From: an uncultured bacterium
GTDB taxonomy: Bacteria > Verrucomicrobiota > Lentisphaeria > Victivallales > Victivallaceae
Reading direction: 5' to 3'
Length of the DNA: 50,362 bases
Assembly: GCA_900551245.1 (NCBI GenBank)
Contig: URVC01000031.1
Span: forward strand, 1-50,362
The translations under genes were made by a program, and so were the position numbers. Under the pieces are notes generated by a model. That model had not been told where the DNA came from, searched no databases, and saw only the letters and a program-made list of their open reading frames with translations. Below, in pieces: positions 8,352 to 17,000 of the stretch. Within the stretch, counting starts at the first letter, position 1. Each line of letters begins with the position of its first letter.

Positions 8352-9351
8352 TTTGTCCCCCTTCTTCTGACTTTTTTGGTCTGGCAACAGATTCTCTCTG
8401 AATGAGTTTTCCAGGGAATCTGAAGATGCCAGCAGTTTCGAATTCATTGCGATTTTCGATCCGGTCCTTGAGGAGCCTGGCGGCGAATTCCCCCATGGCC
8501 CGGCAGCCCGGCCGCAGGCTGGTCAGGGGGGGAATGGAATATTCCGCAGCCTCTCCGTCGTCAAACGCTACGATGCTCAGGTCCGCAGGTACGGAAATTT
8601 TCCTCCGCCACGCCTGATACAGCAGTTTCCGGGCCTGCTCCTGCCCGTAGGTGAGGATCGCGGTGGCCCGCAGCGTCAAAGCCTGCTGAATGCTCTCTTC
8701 GGAGTAGATCACCGCCGGCGCCGGTATGCCGAATTCTCCGCAGAGTTTCTCGAAACTGCTCCGCCGCTCCGTGACGCTGTAGTGCGTTCTCGAAGAGGGG
8801 GTGTCCACATAGAGAATGCGCCGGTGACCGAAGTCGTGGAGGCACTGCATCAGCACTCTGGTGTTGCTGTACTCGTCGTTGTTGATGGTGTCGATTTTGC
8901 GCGACGATCTGCCGTTCAGAATCAGGAGCGGGCAGGCCGGTTCGCCGAGAGGAAGCAGCTGTTCGTCGGTCAGCACGTCGGGCAGGACCAGCGCTTTCGT
9001 CTTCCAGAAGGGTTTCTGATAGAAGCTGCGCCCGGGGTCCGGCGCGAAGGAGAAGGTGTACTGGTACCCCTGTTCCCGCAGAATGGGAATCATCGTTTCA
9101 ATGATGGACATGGTGGTACCGTAACTGAAGCGGAGGTCCGGAGTGCTGAAGAGACAGGAGATCGGACTGTTGACATTGGTCCGGAGCGTTTTGAAAATCA
9201 TGTTCGGCTTATACCCAGACCGCTCCGCACAGGCGAGGATTTTCCGCCGCAACTCCGGATTGACAGAGAAATTTTTGGTATAATTGTTCAGAACCCGGCT
9301 GACCGTCGCCGGGGAGGTGTTGCATTCTTTGGCTATTTCTTTGAGTGTCAT
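8344..9351 (-). CDS. LacI-family transcriptional regulator
   Basis: The 335-residue protein begins MTLKEIAKECNTSPATVSRV, a textbook LacI helix-turn-helix and hinge, followed by a periplasmic-binding-protein-like ligand domain ending in FRFPGKLIQRESVARP. I chose the ATG at 9351 although a TTG lies 78 bases upstream in frame, because the TTGACA -35 element falls inside that extension. It has no strong ribosome-binding site. The 3' end overlaps the prepilin gene by 8 bases. The likely job is to control the minus-strand run of prepilin, GH42-like and secreted hydrolases in response to a sugar, and perhaps the divergent GntR-type gene. The ligand is unknown. Confidence 0.9.
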   Translation of the reverse strand: MTLKEIAKECNTSPATVSRVLNNYTKNFSVNPELRRKILACAERSGYKPNMIFKTLRTNVNSPISCLFSTPDLRFSYGTTMSIIETMIPILREQGYQYTFSFAPDPGRSFYQKPFWKTKALVLPDVLTDEQLLPLGEPACPLLILNGRSSRKIDTINNDEYSNTRVLMQCLHDFGHRRILYVDTPSSRTHYSVTERRSSFEKLCGEFGIPAPAVIYSEESIQQALTLRATAILTYGQEQARKLLYQAWRRKISVPADLSIVAFDDGEAAEYSIPPLTSLRPGCRAMGEFAARLLKDRIENRNEFETAGIFRFPGKLIQRESVARPKKSEEGGQNG

Positions 9352-9376
9352 GTCTGAAAATTTCTTAGAAATCCGC

Positions 9377-9390
9377 TTTTCTATGGAAAA
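9377..9390. promoter_or_regulatory. Inverted repeat over the LacI promoter -10 region
   Basis: TTTTC at 9377-9381 and GAAAA at 9386-9390 form a spaced inverted repeat that covers the -10 element and likely start site. A second short repeat, TTTCT-T-AGAAA at 9361-9371, lies next to it. Either could be an autoregulatory operator; the AT-rich context makes chance possible. Confidence 0.35.
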
Positions 9391-9416
9391 ATAGCATAGT
9401 GAATTCCTTTTGTCAA
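9388..9416 (-). promoter_or_regulatory. Promoter of the LacI-type gene
   Basis: On the minus strand TTGACA (complement of 9411-9416), 17 bases, then TATTTT (complement of 9388-9393). Transcription would start about 30 bases before the ATG at 9351, which supports that start choice. Confidence 0.6.
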
Positions 9417-9542
9417 GCTGGTATTTCAAAGAAAAATGGATTATTTTTGTTTTTCCCGATGAGCTGTCGCATGTTGAATCGGACTTTGTACGGCGCAGAG
9501 AGAGTGTTTATCGTTAAAAAGGATTTTTTTTTCTGTACGCTC

Positions 9543-9571
9543 TTGACAATATTTCGTTTTTAAGGTATAAT
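9543..9571 (+). promoter_or_regulatory. Consensus sigma-70-type promoter of the GntR-type gene
   Basis: TTGACA at 9543-9548, a 17-base spacer, and TATAAT at 9566-9571 match both consensus hexamers exactly. The leader before the ATG at 9606 would be only about 28 bases. Confidence 0.8.
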
Positions 9572-9580
9572 ATATCAAAA

Positions 9581-9592
9581 TATTTCGAAATA
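9581..9592. promoter_or_regulatory. Perfect 12-base palindrome just downstream of the GntR promoter
   Basis: TATTTCGAAATA is a perfect palindrome with a central CG, the layout typical of LacI-family operators. The half ATATTTCG occurs again about 31 bases upstream, inside the promoter spacer. Its place over the start of transcription would let a bound repressor block the GntR-type gene. Which regulator binds is unknown. Confidence 0.45.
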
Positions 9593-9605
9593 ATGGATCA
9601 AAAAT

Positions 9606-10679
9606 ATGAAAACACCGGAAATTCTTGAACATCTGCGCCGCCGAATTGTGAGCGGGGAATTCCCCCCCGGCAGCAAACTGCCGAACCGGCCGGAACTGCT
9701 GGCGGAGTATTCTGTCAGTGTCAGCGCGTTTCAGAAATGCATCAATCAGCTGATCGAGTGGAACTTTCTGGAGTCGAGGGGGATGAAGGGAATCCGGGTG
9801 ACGGCGAATCCGCCGCATCTCTCGCGGTATGCGCTGGTGTTCCCGACCCTGCCGGACCACAATGAACTGCCGGACGACACGCTGTATCGTTCGGTCAAGT
9901 ATGAACTTCCGGCGTTTCAGGCGGAGCATCCGGAGATCTACTTTGAATTCTACCGCACCGGAACCGCCGAGGCGCCGGTGACCGCGGAGTTTGAGCGGCT
10001 TCTGGCGGATGTCTCCCGCGGACTGCTGGCCGGAATCATCTTCTTCTTTTTCGCTCCTTCGCGCGAGATTCAGAAGAAGCTGGGGAATTTCCCCTGCGTG
10101 GTGGTGTCGCGCGACCCGAATGACACGCTGCATCACTACCCGTTCATCACGTTCGACACGGTGGAACTCTTCCGGATGTGCCGGGAGCGGCTGCTGGAGC
10201 GGGGGGCGAAACGGATTGCCGTGCTGGTGCACAGTATGCTCGCCTCTGCGCGCCTGACGCAGATCGCCGAACTCTGCGCCGACGGCCGCGCCTTCACGCC
10301 GCCGGAATGGATTCTCGGGCTCTTTCACGAAACCGGGCGGCCGGTGCTCAAGCGGAATCTGATCCGGCTGCTTTTCTCCGGCCTTGCCGGGCAGCGTCCG
10401 GACTCCCTGATTGTTTTGAACGAGAACCTGCTGCCGATCGCCTGTGACGCGCTGGCCGAGCTCGGGCTGACGCCGGGCGTGGATGTCCGGATTGCCAGTC
10501 ACAGCAACTATCCGTTTGAAAAGGAACCTCTTCCGCAGGTCGATTACTTCGTCTTTCAGGTACACGACATTCTGGAGAACAGTTTTCAGCAGTTGACGGC
10601 CCGGGAGCCGCATTCCCTCCGGATTCTGCTGCAGCCGCACGCCATTTCCACCACTCAAAAAAAGGAATTTCTGAAATGA
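9606..10679 (+). CDS. GntR-family regulator with a LacI-like ligand-binding domain
   Basis: The 357-residue protein has a GntR winged helix at residues 1-68 (IVSGEFPPGSKLPNRPELLA), followed by a periplasmic-binding-protein-like domain with alternating strands such as YALVFPTLPD, LLAGIIFFFFAPS and RIAVLVHS. This architecture is that of AraR-type sugar-responsive repressors. It is transcribed divergently from the LacI-type gene and followed after 50 bases by a prepilin-like gene and a secreted hydrolase, so it probably controls those. The start codon lacks an evident Shine-Dalgarno sequence. The inducer is not known. Confidence 0.88.
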   Translation: MKTPEILEHLRRRIVSGEFPPGSKLPNRPELLAEYSVSVSAFQKCINQLIEWNFLESRGMKGIRVTANPPHLSRYALVFPTLPDHNELPDDTLYRSVKYELPAFQAEHPEIYFEFYRTGTAEAPVTAEFERLLADVSRGLLAGIIFFFFAPSREIQKKLGNFPCVVVSRDPNDTLHHYPFITFDTVELFRMCRERLLERGAKRIAVLVHSMLASARLTQIAELCADGRAFTPPEWILGLFHETGRPVLKRNLIRLLFSGLAGQRPDSLIVLNENLLPIACDALAELGLTPGVDVRIASHSNYPFEKEPLPQVDYFVFQVHDILENSFQQLTAREPHSLRILLQPHAISTTQKKEFLK

Positions 10680-10729
10680 ATCGCCGTGAAACAGTGACGT
10701 ACCCAGCTAAAGATTCAGGAGGATCAGGC

Positions 10730-11521
10730 ATGAAGTTTTTCAGACAGACGACCGGCAGAAGGTGTTGGCAATGGAAGTTCACGATGCGAACCCCGTTGCA
10801 AAATTCATTTACTTTAATCGAGCTTTTAGTTGTTGTAGCAATCATTGGAATCCTCGCATCCCTGTTGCTGCCTGCGTTGAATCAGGCGAGGGAACGCGCC
10901 CGGACCATCCGGTGCGTCTCCAATCAGAAACAGCTGGGGCTGGGAATTGCTCAGTATCTGAAAGACTACGATGACCGTCTTCCGCTGCTTGTGAACAGCG
11001 ATTACAGCCGGTATTGGCCCTACATGCTCGTCGGCCGTTCGCCGATTACAGATAAACCCTATTTTCAGGGGAACTATGTTCATACTGCGATTTTTGAGTG
11101 CCCGTCTGTAACTTCCGGCAGTCTGGATACTTATCACGCCTCCCGCTGTTACTACTGGTGGCACGGGTATCCGCAGTATGCCGCCAACGCGGGGATCTGG
11201 CGGGCCGACGTGAAGGTCACCCGGTTGCGGAATCCCTCCGCAAAAATCATAACGATGGATACGGCGGCAGGCAAGGCGGGGATCCCTCAGAACTACGGAT
11301 TTTACCGGGTGCGTGACAACCGGGATTCGGTCTTCAGCTCCGCATTCAGCAACTCCGGCTGGGGAGATCCTTATGCACGGCATCGCGGGAATGTGGTGGT
11401 GGCGCTGACTGTGAGCGGCGGTTGTGTGCAGTATTCGGTGCGGAATATCATCTATCCATACGGTTCCCCGCCGTTCGACGGCAGTGAAGAGAACCTGACC
11501 CGCTTCTGGTATGATCGTTGA
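10730..11521 (+). CDS. Prepilin-like protein with type IV pilin N-terminal methylation motif
   Basis: I chose the ATG at 10730 because AGGAGGATCAGGC precedes it; an in-frame ATG at 10676 overlaps the regulator and lacks such a site. The 263-residue protein has a long basic leader of 26 residues, then FTLIELLVVVAIIGILASLL with Glu at +5 and Ser at -1. The C-terminal domain is rich in Tyr and Trp, carries a Cys pair (around FECPS and SRCYYWW) and ends without the usual H-x9-DG motif (ARHRGNVVVALTVSGG instead). It lies between the GntR-type gene and a secreted hydrolase (23-base gap), mirroring the order in the divergent LacI-led run. Its function is inferred to be pseudopilin-like. Confidence 0.85.
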   Translation: MKFFRQTTGRRCWQWKFTMRTPLQNSFTLIELLVVVAIIGILASLLLPALNQARERARTIRCVSNQKQLGLGIAQYLKDYDDRLPLLVNSDYSRYWPYMLVGRSPITDKPYFQGNYVHTAIFECPSVTSGSLDTYHASRCYYWWHGYPQYAANAGIWRADVKVTRLRNPSAKIITMDTAAGKAGIPQNYGFYRVRDNRDSVFSSAFSNSGWGDPYARHRGNVVVALTVSGGCVQYSVRNIIYPYGSPPFDGSEENLTRFWYDR

Positions 11522-11544
11522 AAGAGAAATTGTTGAGGAATGAT

Positions 11545-13878
11545 ATGAAAATCCATTGTCTCATTCTGGCAATGCTGTTGACGGTTTGTCTTCATGCCGC
11601 TCCGCACCTTCCGTTCGGCGAAGGGGCGATGCTGGAGGCCGACCGGGAGAATCTGCTTTGTTTTGTCGACGGAGCCGGGGCCGCGTACAGACTCTGTGAT
11701 ATCATGGGCAGGCAGCTCAGTTCCGGGGCGCTGAATGGCGCGGGTGAGTTGACTTTGAAACTTCCCCAGGGATTTTATGAATTGGAGTTCTCCGGTCACC
11801 GGGTCGGCCTTTACGTATCGCCGGCATGGCAGGGCGTTCTCGATCCATTCTGGGGAATGCAGACCGACGTGAGCCGCCGTGAACGCAAAGAGGGGATGGC
11901 GGTGATCGAGCAGGTTCTCAATTTGCTGGAACGGACCGGCATCGGCACGATGCGCGATTACCGGAGCTGGAAGGATGATGAACCACAGCCCGGCAAACTC
12001 CGGCCCGGTTCCGATTCGACATTTCAGCAAGTGGCGTCCACGCCGGTGCGGATTCTGCACTATCTGGCCGATGCTCCGTCCTGGCAGCTCCGGCCGGAAA
12101 ATCAGCACGAGAAGGGGGAGGCGATCTATCCGCGTCATCTGCTTTCGCTGGAACGTTCTCTGCGGCTGCTTCTGCCTCACCGGGCTCCGGGGATGGTCGG
12201 CTGGCAGATTGAGAATGAGACCACCAACCGCCCTTATCCGCCGGATGTGACGCTGTCCGAAATCAACGCCTGTTCCTTTCTCGCCGACAAGATCGACCTG
12301 AAACAGCCGATTGTGACGCCCGGGTTCGCCCGACCTCTGGCGGATGAGCTCGGCGGCTATACGGAAGCGGGGCTGGCCGAACTTTGCGATGTCTTTGCAT
12401 TGCACGTCTATCTGCCTCCGGAAAAGATGTGCGACAGCGTAGCGACTGCCCGCCAGGTTTTGGCGAAAACGTCCAAGCCCGGCATGCCGCTGTGGATTAC
12501 GGAAACCGGTTATGCCTGGTCGGCGGGTAACGTGAAGAATCCCACGTTCCGGGGAGTGGACGGGCGGAAGCGCGCTCTGCCGGCGGACGATATGGAAAGC
12601 GCGGTTTCGCTGGTCCGGAGTGCATGGATTGCCCGGGCGTGCGGGGTCGCGAAATTCATTCCGTTTCGCCTTATCTTCTGCCAGGAGTATTCCGTCAATT
12701 TCGGGTTGCTGGATCTGGACGGTTCACCGCAGTGCAATTTTGCCGCCTACGCGTTCGCAGTTCAATGTCTTTCCGGCAAACGTTACATCGGCGAGCTTGC
12801 CGCGCCGCCGCGGAACTGGGAAAGTGCGATGGTCTTTGCAAATGGTGATTCTGCTGTGATTGCGGGGTATGTTCCCAGTGGAAAAACCGGGCCGCTGGAC
12901 TGGAAAAACCTTCCGGTGAAAGAGGCCGTGCGCATCGACGGTTCCATCCCGGGGAGCGGAAGCGCTGCGGAATGGGGAAAGATCGTCTATCTTTTCTGTT
13001 CGACAGCCGAGATTGAACAATGGATAAACCATGACACCCCCGAAGGAAATCTGTTGAAAATTGCGGAAAATTATCGGGAACAGCCGCGGACTCCGTTCCC
13101 GGTGACAACGCAGTTTTCGTATTGGCAATACGACTGGAAGACCAATCTCTACTATGTTGATACGCCGGAAAAGCTGGAGTTTCACTGGTCCAACCTTGCC
13201 GACCGTGCATTGCCGGTCGAGCCGGAGCTGCTGTTGCCGGAGGGCGGGCGGATCGTCTCCGTCGCGGAGCCGCTGCCGGATTTGATTCCCGCCGGAACGA
13301 AGCTCTCCCGCTCCTGGACCGTCGATCTGACGCAGTGCCGGGACACCATTCGCAGAATCGTGTTGCGCGACCGTCGCGGAAATGCCTCACCGGTTACGCT
13401 GCGCTTCCTTGACACCACGTCGCTTACCCGGGAACCGCTCGTCGGAGCCGGCGAGGCGAAGAACTGGCGCGCCAATGCGGGAGGGAAGATGACGATACGG
13501 AGTATTCCGGAGGAAGGGGCGGTCGGCTTTCATACGCGTTTCTCCTCGCCGGGCTGGGCTTATCCGGAATACTTTCTGAACCTGCCGGAAGAGTCTCTGC
13601 AGGATGTGATTGCAATTTCCTTTGAGATCCGGGCGAAGAAATTCAGCGACCGCCGCTATCCCTACAGCAAGGTGCTGTTTGTTCACGACCGGAGCAAAAA
13701 TGACTTCAGCCAGGTCAATTATCCGCCGCCGACACCGGAGTGGAGTTCCAGAATGGTGATCGTACCGGAATCCGTGCGGATGCGTCCGATCTACCGACTC
13801 CGGATTGGACTCGGCACGGCGGAGAATGAAATGGATTTTCAGCTCCGCAATATCCGGCTGCACCGGATTCCGCGGTAG
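11545..13878 (+). CDS. Secreted clan-A glycoside hydrolase, family not assigned
   Basis: The ATG at 11545 follows GAGGAATGAT and opens a clear signal peptide (MKIHCLILAMLLTVCLHAA), so I prefer it to the in-frame ATG at 11518. The 777-residue protein has a short beta domain, then a TIM barrel at about residues 90-430. WQIENETTNRPY contains the NE pair (acid/base E225) and WITETGYAWS the probable nucleophile E320. The remainder is beta-rich and ends in a jelly-roll-like segment that may bind carbohydrate (WAYPEYFLNLPEE... FQLRNIRLHRIPR). It is an extracytoplasmic retaining glycosidase by inference; a GH39- or GH5-like relative is possible. It is the last gene before the terminator at 13929. Confidence 0.75.
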   Translation: MKIHCLILAMLLTVCLHAAPHLPFGEGAMLEADRENLLCFVDGAGAAYRLCDIMGRQLSSGALNGAGELTLKLPQGFYELEFSGHRVGLYVSPAWQGVLDPFWGMQTDVSRRERKEGMAVIEQVLNLLERTGIGTMRDYRSWKDDEPQPGKLRPGSDSTFQQVASTPVRILHYLADAPSWQLRPENQHEKGEAIYPRHLLSLERSLRLLLPHRAPGMVGWQIENETTNRPYPPDVTLSEINACSFLADKIDLKQPIVTPGFARPLADELGGYTEAGLAELCDVFALHVYLPPEKMCDSVATARQVLAKTSKPGMPLWITETGYAWSAGNVKNPTFRGVDGRKRALPADDMESAVSLVRSAWIARACGVAKFIPFRLIFCQEYSVNFGLLDLDGSPQCNFAAYAFAVQCLSGKRYIGELAAPPRNWESAMVFANGDSAVIAGYVPSGKTGPLDWKNLPVKEAVRIDGSIPGSGSAAEWGKIVYLFCSTAEIEQWINHDTPEGNLLKIAENYREQPRTPFPVTTQFSYWQYDWKTNLYYVDTPEKLEFHWSNLADRALPVEPELLLPEGGRIVSVAEPLPDLIPAGTKLSRSWTVDLTQCRDTIRRIVLRDRRGNASPVTLRFLDTTSLTREPLVGAGEAKNWRANAGGKMTIRSIPEEGAVGFHTRFSSPGWAYPEYFLNLPEESLQDVIAISFEIRAKKFSDRRYPYSKVLFVHDRSKNDFSQVNYPPPTPEWSSRMVIVPESVRMRPIYRLRIGLGTAENEMDFQLRNIRLHRIPR

Positions 13879-13928
13879 AATTGCCGCGTCGGCCGGCTGT
13901 TGCCGAGGGGGCGCTTTCTTTCCAGTCA

Positions 13929-13965
13929 GGGGGATTTTTCGTAACAAAAAAATCCCCCCTTTTTT
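13929..13965 (+). terminator. Strong intrinsic terminator of the GntR-prepilin-hydrolase run
   Basis: GGGGGATTTTT at 13929-13939 pairs perfectly with AAAAATCCCCC at 13948-13958 across an 8-base loop and is followed by a T tract. It ends the upstream run and isolates it from the promoter at 13987. Confidence 0.85.
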
Positions 13966-13986
13966 CCGTTTTTTTCAGCGAGATGG

Positions 13987-14015
13987 TTGCTTCCTCGCGG
14001 AACCTCAGGTATAAT
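13987..14015 (+). promoter_or_regulatory. Promoter of the 1126-residue hydrolase gene
   Basis: TTGCTT at 13987-13992, 17 bases, TATAAT at 14010-14015. It lies 22 bases after the terminator and 27 bases before the chosen ATG at 14043. Confidence 0.65.
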
Positions 14016-14042
14016 CCGTTGCAGAGAAAGCGAGGTACGAAA

Positions 14043-17000
14043 ATGAAACCACTTGCCATTGCACTGCTTGCCGGGATCGGCTGTCTGGCGTCGGCCGGAA
14101 CGATCAACAACAACCCCTCCGCCGAACTCGGCGTGCTCAACGGTCCGGCCCCCGGGATGAAATTCGAACATGTCCGGATTCTCAACGAGGTGGTAAATGC
14201 CAATCCCGACCGCGTCTACCTGCCGCTTACCGTCGAGGGCGGGAACCCCGGCCGCTGTATCCTGCTGCCCGGATTCCGCGGGTTGCGCGGCTACCGCTGT
14301 TCGCTCGAGGATTTCTACCTTCGCGAGGCGTGCGAGGTGGAGATCTCCTTCGACGCGCGGGCCGGGAAGAACGAGGAGGGCGACTATACGCCGAATCAGC
14401 TCTTCCGGATCGACTTCCGGGCCAACACCGACGGCGACCGCGACTCCTACTACCCGATGCTCAGCGGATTCTCCTTCCGCCCGACGGAGAAGTGGCAGCA
14501 CTTCTCCAGACGCTTTAAAATCAAGGGATATACCAACTTTTACAGCATCTGGATCCTGCCGGGGGCGGAGCGCAGGATCAATTCGCTCTATCTGGACAAC
14601 TTCCGCTTCACCCGGGTTGACGCTCCGGCAAAACCGCAGGAGGAATACGCGGTCACCTTCGACAAGGTCGAATCGCTCTACCGCGCCGGAGAACCGGTTG
14701 CAATGACCTTCCGCGCCGCGCTCGACGCGAAGGAGGAGACGCTGACGGGCCGGGCGGAAATTCTCTTCTTTCACGACCGGAAACAGGTCGCGTCACTCCC
14801 GGTCACGCTCACCCGGCAGCCGGACGGGATCTTTGAAGGACAGGTACGCTGGAATTCTTCGCTCCGCGGCGCCTTTGCCGCGCAACTGAAACTTGCGGGG
14901 CGCTCCCCGGAGCGAATCGGCGGCGACTTCGTTGTCATTCACGAGCCCGTGCTCCATCCGCGATTTTCGCCCGGCTGGGCGCTGGGGTCGAATACGGAGA
15001 ACGGCATCGCCCTCTACATGCCCGATCCGCTCCGGATCAGGACCATCGGCCGTGCCGGCGGTTTCGAGAAGACCTTCCGCGACATGCGGCTCTCCGGCCA
15101 GTCGATCGGCCGGGTCTGGGGCTACTGGCGCGCGACTGAGCCGGAGGAGGGGCAGTTTTGCCGCGCGCCGCTCGATGATACCATTCAGATGCTGAAACAA
15201 TACCGGATTGAACCGGTTTTCTGCCTGGTCGGCAGCTTCAATACGCAGACCGATATTCAGGAGGTGCTCAAACGGGGACGGCACGGATTCCCCGCCTATC
15301 TGGCGAAGTGGCACAAGGTGACCGGCGACAACCGCGACGGCGTGCTGATGGTGCCGGTCAAAGGGGTGTACGACCGCTATCTCGACTTCGTGCTGAAGAG
15401 CTGGAAGGATGAGGTGAAAATCTGGGAGATGAGCAACGAACCGGGACTGCTGATCCATCCGCCCGCCGGACATGCGAAGTGGTTCATCGACCTCTGCAGA
15501 TACACCTACGAGACGATCAAGCGCGTTCAGCCCGATTCGATCGTGCTCGGCAACGGTGTGACCGGCGACTTCGGCATGAACATTGTCGGCTGGTGCAGCC
15601 AGCTCAACCGCGAGAATCCCGACTACGTCAACTGGCTCGACGGCGTCGCGTTCCACCCCTACAACTGCGGTCTGGACTACATGAACGGCCTCACCTTCCG
15701 CTACCGGAACGTCATCCGGGACATCTCCGATACGCTGAAGGTGAAAAAGCCGCTCTGGAACACCGAGAACTACTATCTGCCGACCGCCTACTCCCGGCAG
15801 ATCAACTACTATGTGAACAAAGAGCGCTACGGCGCGAACGAGATCGCCCGGCAGTTCCTCGACGGCTTCCTGAACGGAGTCAAAGCGACGATGGCCTCAT
15901 CGACGAACTCCTTCTACCGGCAGGAAAACGTCAACGGCCTCTCGGCGCCGAACGACGTCTTCGCCGCCACCAACGCGCTCTCCGCACTGCTGGCGGGGAT
16001 GGATTCCGTGGAGGAGCTGCCGCTCTCATCCTGGGTGCGCTGCGGCATGTTCCGCAGCCGGGACGGCAGACGGGCGCTCGGTTTCCTCTACGACATGCGC
16101 CCCTCCGGCAGCGTCTGGATTCCGGGAGGCACGAAGGCGCGGGTTCTGGACATCTACGGCAATCCGGTTTCCGGCGGGAGACATCGGCTGAAATTTGAAC
16201 CGTACTACGTCACCGGCACTCCGGAGGAGGTGCGGCAACTGCTGATGAAATCCCGCTTCGAACTTCAAAATCCGGTGAAGATCCGCGCCCGGCGTTTCGG
16301 GGAAACCACCTTTTTCGAGGGGGAAAATCTGACCGGCCTGCCGGAGGAGGTGCCGGCAAAAATCGACACCCTCCCGGTGGAGTTTTCGTTTCGTGGCGAC
16401 ACCCGGTTGAACACAATTGCCGTCGACGGGTTCCGCGGTTCGCTGAACGGGATTGCGCTGGTGCCGGAGACCCCCTGTTACCGGCTGCCGGCGAAACTGG
16501 CGCTGGCGGATGGCAGCCGGGCGGAACTCACGTTTGACGGGAAGGCTCTTGTCGTGAACGTGGCGGTGCGTGATCCGCAGGTCCGGCCGGGGAAGGTGTT
16601 TCATGCGGGGAGCTGCGTCGAACTCTTTCTCGATGAAGGGCCGTTCCGGAATCTCGCCCGGGATGCCGCTTCTCCGTTTCAGCTCTACGGCACGCCCTCT
16701 GGAGAGAAGGGGGCGTTGCGGAACGGAAAACGATTGGAGTTCCCGTTCGAATTCGCCTCGTCGGCGATTCCCGGCGGATACCGTGCAACGTTCCGGATTC
16801 CGGTGGCGCAGGAGTACGTCGGGTTGGATCTCATCGTCACCCGCGGCGACGGCGGCAAGGAGCGGATTCCGGGGGTGGAGGGCAGGTCGTTCCAGGAACG
16901 CTTTCACTATCCGCTGTTCCGGCTCCCCGGAGAGTGCGGGCTGAAGAACGGTTCATTCGAGCGCTGCAACACCCTTGCCATGCCGAAGCACTGGCTCTAC

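Noticed and set aside
9352..9429. Upstream TTG start giving a longer LacI protein
   Set aside because: The extension contains the -35 element of the gene's own promoter, and the HTH begins exactly at the later ATG.
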